This document shows positions 36,035 to 45,925 of a stretch of DNA of 64,000 bases, one piece after another; within the stretch, counting starts at the first letter, position 1, and every line of letters starts with the position of its first letter. Source of the stretch: Cyathus striatus (taxonomy: Eukaryota; Basidiomycota; Agaricomycetes; Agaricales; Nidulariaceae); NCBI GenBank assembly GCA_025738555.1, contig JAOVFP010000001.1:6448001-6512000 (forward strand), written 5' to 3'. The notes below the pieces were generated by a model. It made no database searches, was not told the origin of the DNA, and saw only the letters and a list, made by a program, of their open reading frames with translations. The position numbers were made by a program, and so were the translations under genes.

Positions 36035-36680
36035 TAGGCAATAGCATGGGTACACCATACCTGCATGGGTCACAGGTATGGGTGCTTGCAGGTACAGGTT
36101 CAGGTTAGGTCTTCAAGACCTGTAACCCGCAGGCACCCATAAGTAGGATATTGAATAAAAATGACAGGAATGAAGTTACTTCCAGCATAAGATCCTTTAA
36201 TGAGTGTGTAGAGTACATTAATGTGGATAGTGTTTATGTTTAGCAAAACCTTGGTTTTGAATTTTGTTCAGCTCATGGGGTTGAGGTTAGGTGATATACC
36301 TATCTATATGCAATTTGTTAAAACTAACATTGCTACTCCAATTCGCCCTGTAGGTTAATGATATTAGACATCCAGCTAGCCCCTTGCCTCATGGTCATAA
36401 TGACTCAACATTCATATTTTTTGACTGTCTCATTCACTTTCTGCTTTGATTTGCATGCTTTAAGTGTTGCTGGAATGGATATAACTACTAAGATTTTGAG
36501 AGAACAAGCTTTGAGTTAGTAGATTGAAAGTGGAGAATGAAAAATGTGCACATTTCTTGTGGGTAACCCATGACCCACATACCCACCAGAGAAATACCTG
36601 TGGTGTACGGGTATGGGTTATAATGGGTATGGGTATGGGTTGGGCTTGAGATACCCATGGGTTACCCATGCCATTGCCTA
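36035..36680. mobile_element. Non-autonomous hAT-type element
   Basis: 646 bp with inverted ends TAGGCAATAGCATGGGTA and complement, and an 8 bp target duplication CAGCAGAT at 36027-36034 and 36681-36688. Copy 1 near 3195 has the single uninterrupted site. The 8 bp duplication and TAGG start are typical of hAT elements. The interior is built of CATGGGTA-type motifs and has no transposase. Confidence 0.85.
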
Positions 36681-36737
36681 CAGCAGATATCCTTATGAAA
36701 GCAATGGATCAATATGGTCTTCACAGAAAGGTAGGTA

Positions 36738-37390
36738 CAGTGGAGTGCAAAAAGAATGAGCACATTATTTTGCAATATCTCTGGAACAGATCTATATATT
36801 CATAACCTGTAAAATGTGAAAAATAATATACTATCTTGTCTTTGAATTAGTTGTAAAAACATTTCCTAAAAAGAAAACTCTCTTGATATATGAACAGAAA
36901 TAAAAAAAGGCACACTTTTAGAGAGATTAAGGAAGCACCTACAGAACCCAGAAAAAGTATGTTATAGTACTCTATTAACTAAGAAAAATGATTTTATATC
37001 ATAAAATTTGGACTAGTTAATTGATAGATAAAAAAATAGAAATGTTCAAAATTCAGCTATTTTGGCAAATTTTTGGTTCCTCATGCTGGGGGTTGGCATG
37101 TTTTGGGTTTATTTTGTAGTGAACCACATCATAAATATTTATGATCTAAAATGTATCTTGTTCAGCTCATTGGGTAGTATAACAATTTTTTCTGGGTTCC
37201 ATAGGTGCTTTCTTAATTCCTCTGAAAGTGTGCCTTTTTTTATTTCTGTTCATATATCAAGAGAGTTTCCTTTTTAGGAAATGTTTTTACAACTAATTCA
37301 AAGACAAGATGGTATATTATTTTTCACGTTTTACAGGTTATGAATATATAGAACATATTGCACCTTACTCATGTCATCATTGTTCAATGA
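36738..37390. mobile_element. Palindromic (foldback) MITE, copy 2
   Basis: Same element as 3251-3905, inherited with the segmental duplication and differing at scattered sites only. Confidence 0.7.
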
Positions 37391-37959
37391 TTATTATATG
37401 CCTTCACTCTTGCAAGGTTGATCTGACTCTTTATGAGAAATCAGAAGGATATTAAGTTGCTGAGCAAGTCTCCTGCCCTCCCAGCAGCTCAATTTGCTCT
37501 GTGCCCCTGTTGAACTAATACTCAGCTCAGCACAACCTTTTCTTACCCTTCTTCTCATTTTGAGACCACAATGAAACTGGATACTATATATATACAGTGC
37601 CCTACTCTTATGTACATCACTTGTCTGTACAATCAAATGACACAGCAAGAAAAAATTGCACTTCATTCACGAAAAACCACACAAAGAGTAATATAAATAT
37701 ACCATCAGTAATAGTATTTTACTTCTCTAACATCTAAACATCACAATGTCTAATGCCCATCCACTCCAGGTCCTCAACAGCTCACCACAGATGTCTAAAC
37801 AGCACAATAATCCAAAAATCCCTGCACTTGTCCCACCACAGCATTCAGAATCTTAAATGCCAAAAGCTTATCTCCAACATATGCACAATATATGCACAAT
37901 AAGCACTGTGCCTTCTTTCAAAGCTACATCAAGGTTATCCATCATCAAGCAGTCCAATG

Positions 37960-38130
37960 AACCCCAAAACAATTCATAATTCACAATCCCCAATCTCACC
38001 CAACACCTCAACCCCCCCTTTCCCCTTCACTTTCCTCATCCCTACCATTCCTCTCTTCCTCCTCCTCAGCAATACAGGCAAACTCAAGCATCCACCCTTT
38101 TATCTGGACAAAGTGTGTCAAGAAGTGATA
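37960..38130 (-). pseudogene. NDC1 3'-end fragment, C-to-T decayed
   Basis: Parallels the last part of the NDC1 coding sequence at 38460-38620, including the ATTGGGGATTGTGA splice-donor region and the run before it. CpG positions in the intact copy are mostly TG or CA here. This is the tail of a separate NDC1 copy directly abutting the intact gene, and it also carries the downstream region shared with 3880-4477. Confidence 0.7.
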
Positions 38131-38307
38131 CTGTCTCAGGAAGCAGACCAACACCAATAGAAAGCAGCATCTAACCACAACATATCCACAAAAAGCAATA
38201 AGCTGTATTTTACTTCTCTAATCACCCCATACACACACACACATCACACCAGCAAGCGCACACCTACAACACCTAACACCCAACCACCCCAACAGCCCAC
38301 CACAAAT

Positions 38308-40839
38308 CTAAACAGCACAATAATCCAAAAACCCTTGCACCCGACCCGCCACAGAAGTCGGAAACTTAAACGCCAAAAGCTTATCACCAAACGTACGCAC
38401 AATAAGTGCCGTGCCTTCTTTCAAAGCTGCAAGAAGGTTATCCGTCAGAAAAGATCCCGATGAGTCCAGAATAACAACTCACAATCCCCAATCTCACCCA
38501 AAACCTCAACCCCCTCTCCCTCTCACTCTCTCCATCCCTTCCATTCCTCTCCTCCTCCTCAGCAATCCGGGCAAGCTCAAGCGTCCACCCCTCTATCTCG
38601 GCCAAGAACCGCGTGAACGCCTCGAGAATTTTCGGAATATCGCGTTGGACTGTACCGAAGGCGTCGCGGTGGAGCGAGGCTGACGTTAGGAATGATATGA
38701 CTAGAGAAATGAAGGGGGTTAGTAGGGGTACAAGTAGTGAGAGAAAAGGAGAAATGTGAGTGGGGGGGATTAAGTGTCACGTGACACGAGACAAACGCAA
38801 ACGCTGATTGCGACTTTAGCAGATAGAAGGCAGCAGATGCCTCATTTCCAGTTCGAGGAAAGGTAAGCGAACACTACAATGAATCCATAGACCCCCCAGC
38901 GAAGCTTAGCCACGCACGCGCATACGTGCTACAGAGCATCGAGTCTCGCCTACTTCCCCCCCTCCCCCAATCGAAAATCAGAAAAGTCTGGGGAAGGAGC
39001 ATCTGAAGCTCACGGAGTAGCGTCCACAAGCTATCATCAACAACCCCACAGTCCCAACACACACACACACACCCCTCCTCTCCCCCTCAAAAGCCTAAGA
39101 AAGAAGAAAAAACGCACCATCAACAACACCCCTAACACCCTCCCATCCCCGCACACCAACCTCCACACTCCGCCCCACACGCTCCATCTCAGCCCACTTC
39201 TTCAAATCTCCCGCGTACGCTCTAACTTCCCCGGGAACTGCTTCCATCACCCTCTCTTTAGCCCTCTTCACTAGAGCCGCTATCAATCCAGGTCTCTTGA
39301 CAGCGGGAACGGAAGGAGCAGCAGGAGGGGGAGAAGTAGCGGCAGAGGCAGGAGCAGGAGCAGGAGACGAGCTAACGCTCCTAAACAACTCCGGAACGTG
39401 ATTAACGACATCCACAATAGGCCCATCACTCGCCAACACATCCAACACTCTCTCCACCTCCGAAGGCCTTCCCGATTTAAACACCCTTTTTCTGAGCACC
39501 TGCGCCGGCGATCCCACCTCCACCTCCCTCTTCTTCACTTCCACCTTCTGCACACCAGGAGGCGGGGGAGGGGGAGCACCCCTTCTCAGCGTCTCCTGAT
39601 ACCTCTCTCCTAAGAACAAGAGAGAATTGCGGAGTAGAGTAGCCCAGAGCGTAGGCTGGAACTTCTGATCTGTAAATATCTCCTCCGCGACTCCAGGGAA
39701 CGTCTGTAACCGATAAAGCAGCTCCTGATAAGCAAAGTACATCTGAAAAATGTTCCCCTCCTTGCTCGCTTTCGCATCCGTCCCCTCAATAAGCGCAGCC
39801 AATGGTGCATTGGTAAGAATCCTTTGCGACAGCGCGCTATCGACGATATATGCAGTTGTGAGCCACGTAAGCGCTGCTATGAACCCTAAGATCGCACTGC
39901 GGAGCAGGAGGGAGACGTTTGTGAATGGTAGAACGAGGAACGACGTGCGAGGGCGGAGGAGGTGGCCTATGATTGGCTTAAGGAGAGTGTTGATGATGGG
40001 TGTGTAGGATAGTATGGGGAAGAAAATGAAGCGGAGGAGGATGAAGATCGCGAATGTGAGTGGGATGGAGACGACGGAGAGGGCGAGGGCTGTGAGTGGC
40101 ACTGTGAGTATTGAGGGGGGTGCACTTGGGAATGGGGCTCGAAGGAGGATTGCGCGTAGGGTTTGGAGCGTGATCAAAGGCAAGACGGACAGCAGTAGGT
40201 AGAGCGTGCGCGGGGAGAGGTAGTATGGGTGTTTTCTGTACGGTTACACATGTTAGCACAGGAAGAGAAGTAGAAAGAAGACACATACTTTGACTTGACG
40301 AACAGCGATAGCTTTGGGTCTTTTGGTTCAAAGGAATACGCTAGAAAGATATGCACCGCGAGCAAAGCAAGAGCAGAGAGAGCATGTATCAAGAACGTTG
40401 TTTTTGGCTTGTGCATCTTCCACGCCGAAGAGAGAAGGGAAAGGGGCGACGTTCCCCTTGGTCTAGGTTCTAAAATCTAGTCAGCTCTCTGCTATAAACG
40501 AAAGCAAAAAAGCAACCTACCACCAACCCCACCCTTCCTAGCCACCAGTACAGGCAACACCCCTGCAATCCACAGCAATCCCGTCGCCAGAATCACTTTA
40601 ACATTAATCGGAATCAGCAACGTGCCAATCCACCCATCGCCCCCTTGCCATATCGCAGTCCCACTGGCCACTGCCCATGCGAGAACGACAGTCCTTGGTA
40701 GAATGTACTTGAGCTGCTTTTGACTGAGGGCGTGAGTGAGGTAGGGGGCGTAGGCAGGGAGAGAGGGCGCCCGCGAGGAGATGGAGAGGGATGGGTTCGT
40801 TATTGCTCGGATGGGCGTTCGAGGAGCTGAGCTGGTCAT
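38308..40839 (-). CDS. NDC1: NDC1-type transmembrane nucleoporin, apparently intact
   Basis: Membrane protein of the nuclear pore and fungal spindle pole body, which anchors these in the nuclear envelope. Exon 1 is 40839-40521, exon 2 40469-40289, exon 3 40235-39118; the last two exons end at 38483 and run 38426-38308. Introns 40470-40520, 40236-40288 and 38427-38482 have good donors, branches and acceptors and keep frame. Several hydrophobic segments lie in the first 250 residues. DPKLSLFVKSKKHPYYL spans an exon join. The C-terminus has HRDAFGTVQRDIPKILEAF and ends VRTFGDKLLAFKFP..., both typical of basidiomycete NDC1. One or two short exons between about 39060 and 38700 could not be delimited, so the length is not exact. 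It is the only copy of five here without obvious damage. Confidence 0.8.
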
Positions 40840-41094
40840 GATGCTCGACGACGAGGACAGAACAAACGAACGGAGTGTTGGACGCGTGTGTCACATGGTG
40901 TGATGGCTGTCTTTATTGTGACGTTACAGAAGCGTGGGAACGGCATATTCGGCTCGCGTTGCACCTTCGTCCGAATATTGTCAAGGGGTCTCACCTACGC
41001 GAACAATAGAGAAATAGGCAGCAGAAGTCAAAAGTCAGCAGATAGTACTAGTAGGAGAATATATAAAAGTGACAATAATTCTCCTTAATATTAA
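40840..41094. other. Intergenic region, likely NDC1 promoter
   Basis: Upstream of the NDC1 ATG. It differs from the upstream sequence of copies 1 and 2 (6250-6400, 10490-10620), so the intact copy has acquired or kept a different 5' flank. It contains the 3' end of the F-box pseudogene at its right border. Confidence 0.4.
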
Positions 41095-44000
41095 CTAGTC
41101 ATAAATCATAAACCCAGTATTAGTATACTGTTCATTCCAATAATCTTCCATATCTGTCTCATGGACGTACCAATCTTCCTCACGTCCAATGGTTTCACCT
41201 CGAGCCTTAATCGTCGTAATACCTATCACACGACCATCAACATCGCGAACAATCCTCCCGCTCACTCCAGGGTTGAAAATAAGTGCACCAAGCTCGTGCC
41301 CAAACGTAATCACTTCCAACGATCTGCACTTCGTCGCCAGCACTTTCACAGCACTGTTAAAGCTCTTCGGGTCCTCAATATCCTCATCACCCAATGCAGA
41401 GGAGTCGTCATTTGAACCGTCCTCCCGATCTTCGCTGTCAAAGGATACTAGCGGTTTTTTGTATTCATTCCAGTGACTAGATGACTCAAAGAATGGCTTC
41501 GGACGGGGAACAGAACCACCAGGCCCCGAGAGTATAAGGTGGCGAAGGTATGTTAGCCGTGAAAGTGACGCCGCAAGAGATCTCTATTGTCATCAGTTAA
41601 AACTTTAAAGGTTACGATTGAAGAAAGCAGACGAAAATGACTCACAATACTACCCCGTGAAGGGCCCATCAGTTCCAGAGCTCCCAAACGAGGAGCAGCC
41701 TCAGATATATCAAAGAGATAATCTTGGTCAACTTATGTACATGAACATCCCCAGACTCGGGGTCGCATACTACACGTTCAATAAACTCTGCTCTGATATG
41801 TACTACGTCATGGGCGTACTGATTTTTTGCCGATAAATAGATACCCAGGTATCGAAGCTGTGGAAATGGTTCGTTGCATATGGCACCGCGAAGTAACCAT
41901 AACGCATTAGCATTAAATGACTGTGGAATGGTTAATGCAACCAGTTGGTTGTAAACATGCGGAATTATATTCCCACTACCTTTTAAGGTAAGTGGGTCTT
42001 AGGGGACTCTTGACATCCTGAAAAGGCAATTTTGAGATCTGACTTTGGGATCTCAACCTGATTGGTTCTTGCTGTGATCTCAACCTGATTGGCTCCTGCC
42101 ACTATTGAAACCAAAACTATTCAAAATGTATTTAGTACACTTATGAATTGGACCACTATTTCAATCAAATGTCATCAATTGAAAATCCTACTACTATATA
42201 ATCTTGTGTTGTATTTATTTCCCATCCTTGCTTCTATCTTGAACTGTGTGTTATCTTTACTCCTCCCTCATCTCTGACTAGCTAAAATCAATCCCCATTT
42301 CACAATGTGTGTTGCATTCCTTTTGTCATTTAATTTGACTAACTTTCATACCCTACAGCCCTTTCATGTCTTCTTCACTGTCTGTCATAACTTCTTCCAA
42401 CCTTCCTCCACATGCAACACCTGAATTGAGTCATGTATATTATATTATTCTTAGTAATCTGTATGTTGCTCATTTCTCATCATAGTTTCAATCCATTGTT
42501 GGAAACCTAAAAGATTTATCACATATATTTATGTCTATGCAATGCTTGAAATATATTATGAATCCGCATGGAATTAGCACTAGTGCTAGCAATTATCCAG
42601 ATATTAACAAGTTTCTTAAACATATCTTCTCAGGAAAATGTTTTTCAAATAACACACCTGAACTTTGTAAATCATATTCTGCCCAATTCTTGTCTCCTTA
42701 TCATTTGAATTGCTATTTTATTGAAACTACTTATATGCAACAAAGATCCAACTCATCTGTTATCTCACTCTTTACAAAAACTGCTATATGTCCATACCCA
42801 CTATTTCATATGAATCAGTTTCCTCATTTATAAATAGCATTCCTACTCTGAAAGAGAAAGAATTGGAACTAATTGTTTCAGCTCATGTGATTGATATTCT
42901 ATATGATTCATGGCATGTTGATGGTCTGTGTTCAGCATCTGATATATTTCAGTGTGTCCAATTTAAAGCTGAATTCTATGCATCTTTGCAACAAATACCT
43001 TCCCAGTCAGAGTTGTGTATTACAAAATATACTCAATACCACTAATTCACATTCAGTACTAATACTTATTTTAAAATAACTAAAATATTACTGAAGACAA
43101 CTTATCATCCTTTTCTACTAAATATCTTTCTTCCATGTTAAGCAACTATGTGGCTTAACAAGTCCAAATTGTCCAGGGTATTTCCATTTGCCTTATTTTA
43201 ATCTCACCTATCACAACCTGTTTCTTTTCAGACTTATGAACTTCATATCCACAAAATATATGAGTTTTAATCTATTGTTTCAATTGCTGTATTTTCAATT
43301 TGTATTATTGATAATTCCCTTACCTGGCCCTATTGTTTATTTGGTAGGTAGTGGGTTTTGCCACTAGATGGCCCTATTTTTTATTTTCGACCAGTACGCT
43401 GGAACCAGCCTGTATATAGATTACATTTAATAATTAGTAACTGAAAGAATGTCTTCTCATAAAAGTATTCATACCTTCAGTATCTTTAAATTTGGAAGCA
43501 TCCCCTTCTCAAACCCCTGAAACCAGTTCCCACTAACAGAATCGCTTAATTCCAGTCTCTCAAGGCGTGAGTGGGCCATCCAGAATGCTTTCGTAGGTGT
43601 CCAGTTTCTTGTTGCGTGGACCAAAATCAGGGTATGTAGATTTTTGTAAGAGCCAGAAACGACTATATTGGAGGATGTCAAATGGTTATTGTCTCCAAGG
43701 CTGAATTTAGGCTGGACAGATTTGGAGAAAATGGGAGTGATAGTTTTACGGGCGTCGGTATATGGTCTAGAATATCGTTGTTACTACAAAGAGCGCTATG
43801 GACGTATGGTTTAGTCGTATAACTCACCCCGGCCCGGGTACGATATAACATCTAGATGAAGGCTCGTTAGATCCTGACAAAGCAAATTTAATGCTGTAGA
43901 ATTCATAGGAATTATATCGTATCCATACTGTTGATGATATCAGCCTTCAAAAAGCCCAATCTCCAGGTTTATATTCCATGGGAAATCCACATAAATCCAA

Positions 44001-44459
44001 CTTCTCCAAAGCCGGACAACGGTTCGTTACACTCTCCCACAAGCCTGAGGGGTCAAATGCTTCAAAGCGGCCGTCGTCTTTAGTCTTTGTAGCAGATAAA
44101 TTTATAGTCAATGCCTTGAGATTCTTCAACCCGTCAAGATCGATAAGCCGCTTCAGCCAACCAAACGATGTTTTACCGAGGTCTTCAACAGGGAGTTGAA
44201 GAACAGATCCTATGTACAAGTTTTGAATATGGTGTACATGAGGACTATCCGTTCGTTGTTGAAGATGCGTCCAATGTTTGAGCTTTCTAAAGGCGATCTC
44301 TTCGGCGCAAAGATGCACATTTTTGTATAGCGAACGAGGAGCTATGATGTTGTGGAAGTGGTGACTAGTCAAGGCTAATGAAAGACATGTAGATGGTCGA
44401 AATATGAGAGGAATATGCTGCGATATCGGAGGAAATAACTCTGGTGGCAGCCCTTCCAT
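41095..44459 (-). pseudogene. F-box/leucine-rich protein gene, split by a transposon
   Basis: The protein starts MEGLPPELFPPISQHIP, an F-box suited to binding Skp1 in an SCF ubiquitin ligase, followed by leucine-rich segments (LEKLDLCGFP, LERLELSDSV, LRYLGIYLS) and an acidic C-terminal domain ending GFMIYD. Exon pieces: 44459-43947, about 43930-43817, 43760-43470, then an exon cut between 43390 and 41971 by a 1.4 kb element, and a last exon about 41597-41095. Besides the insertion there are frame mismatches near 43947, 43760 and 41720. Splicing of the element cannot be excluded but the extra frame breaks argue for a dead gene. Its substrate is unknown. Confidence 0.75.
41972..43382 (-). mobile_element. 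Unclassified transposon inserted in the F-box gene
   Basis: 1411 bp, CpG-poor, with ends CCCACTACCTTTTAAGG and ...GGCCCTATTTTTT. A shorter inverted copy lies at 49606-50584, which gives the boundaries and an 8 bp target duplication there. Two reading frames are partly conserved between copies (about 42089-42277 and 42531-42740), so it once coded for a protein, not recognised. The coding sequence of the F-box gene resumes in frame on either side (TGG TCG | AAT ATA). Confidence 0.75.
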
Positions 44460-44739
44460 CGTGTAAAAATTGGTATCCTAGAGGTTATATCAGGACAGTT
44501 GTCAGCAGGAATGAGAGACATGAGTCATATGTACGGTCCTAGTACAACCTCAGTGCTCAGCTGCTGCCATATGGCCCCATATGTCACATGTGCATGTTCC
44601 CGGTATACATACTAATAGCCTACGGCCTAGCCTTCAATCATGAGTCATCCAACTGGTCGCGATGGTGGGAATATGAAGCTGATTCATAGAAGGGGACTTG
44701 ATAGAGGTAATTTGGAGGTAATAAGTACTGTGATGAATA

Positions 44740-44925
44740 TACTTAGCTAGTTTTTGCTGAGGGCTTGGACTAGTTTTGGCGTAGGCGGGGAGGGACACCT
44801 GCAAGGCTGCAAGGAGATGGAGAAAAATGGATACATGATCATATAGTACTTATATACATATATATTAATACGCAATACAGGCGGCCATTACAATTGCTCG
44901 GCTGGGTATTCGATGGAGAAAGCCT
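44740..44925 (-). pseudogene. NDC1 N-terminal exon relic
   Basis: Degraded match to 40730-40830 of the intact NDC1 copy: GCTGAGGGC...GGCGTAGGCGGGGAGGGA...AAGGAGATGGAGA...GCTCGG.TGGG.ATTCGA. An insertion of about 60 bp at 44825-44885 splits it. Orientation matches the other copies. Confidence 0.6.
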
Positions 44926-45229
44926 TGGCGCTCCGCCGTGTCACGCTACTTGGTCGACGTTAAGTCACCGACGACTCGAGCTCGAAATGCTTGCTCAACT
45001 TGAGTCAAAGCAAACTCAAGAGGTACTAATTCGACTGCAAACTATAATCCAGTATGAGCGCTCATAATTGCTTCACGACGTGGAATTGAGCTCGTGATAG
45101 TTGTAAGGACATTTGAGGACATGAGTTTTTCACTAATTTAGCGATGTCAGCGTTTCAACATACTTATTTCGAACGACAACATGGCGGCCCGACTCCCTCT
45201 AACAAAATATTTTAACGGCTCCCAATCCA

Positions 45230-45564
45230 TATGCCCCAATAATTCCGCGACCTTCTGGTGCCACCCACAAAACTTGTGGACTTACCAATCGTCCACACGT
45301 CCAATGATTTCATCTCGTGCTTCGATTCTAGTAACGCCAAGCACATCACCATTAACATCGCGAACAATCCTCCCGCTCATTCTGTGGACGAATAAAAATT
45401 CCCCAAACACCTCCCTAAGGCGATCTCTTCGTTGCGAAAACGTACATCTTTGTATAGCAGAAAAGGGGCTACTATGTTGTGGAAGTACTAGCATGTTTCC
45501 GGTCGAAATATGAGCGAATGTGCTACAAGACGAGAGGAAATAGTTCAGGAGGTAGGCTTTCCAT
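45230..45564 (-). pseudogene. Second F-box gene, internally deleted
   Basis: Begins MESLPPELFPLVL, then a stop, then pieces matching the F-box region of the neighbour (RCTFSQRRDRL in another frame) joined directly to its C-terminal segment SGRIVRDVNGDVLGVT. The middle of the gene, with the leucine-rich part, is gone. Upstream sequence (45600-45800) resembles that of the first gene (44500-44700), so this is a decayed tandem duplicate. Confidence 0.75.
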
Positions 45565-45925
45565 CGTGTGCTTAAGATTTGGTTGACAACGCCTCTGACT
45601 CCCTTGAGGTGGGGGGTATGTATGACGTCTCCAGGAAATATATAATACTGCCTCTGAATCAGCTGTCATATATGATCCGATATGACCATGTTCCCGGTCA
45701 CCAACGTCAATCGCCAATAGTCTGGAAATGATGACCATGTCCCCTGATCATCATTCAACTACTTAGCCGCGACAGTGGAAATGTGAGTCTGATTCAAAAA
45801 GGATAAGTATATTATAGAGGCCACAATGATGTATGGGTTCTAGACCGACTGGCGACTACTACTATATAGTTGCTGTATAATTCAACCATCATATAATCAA
45901 TATCATGCAGAAAGACAGAAAAAAA

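Larger units (their letters stand above)
33012..37957. repeat. Segmental duplication, copy 2 (partner 181-4477)
   Basis: Same order and orientation as copy 1, with three insertions of its own at 34061, 35057 and 36035, and lacking the two elements unique to copy 1. The right end continues into NDC1-derived sequence, as does copy 1 after its microsatellite, so the duplicated unit originally included an NDC1 gene. Confidence 0.85.
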
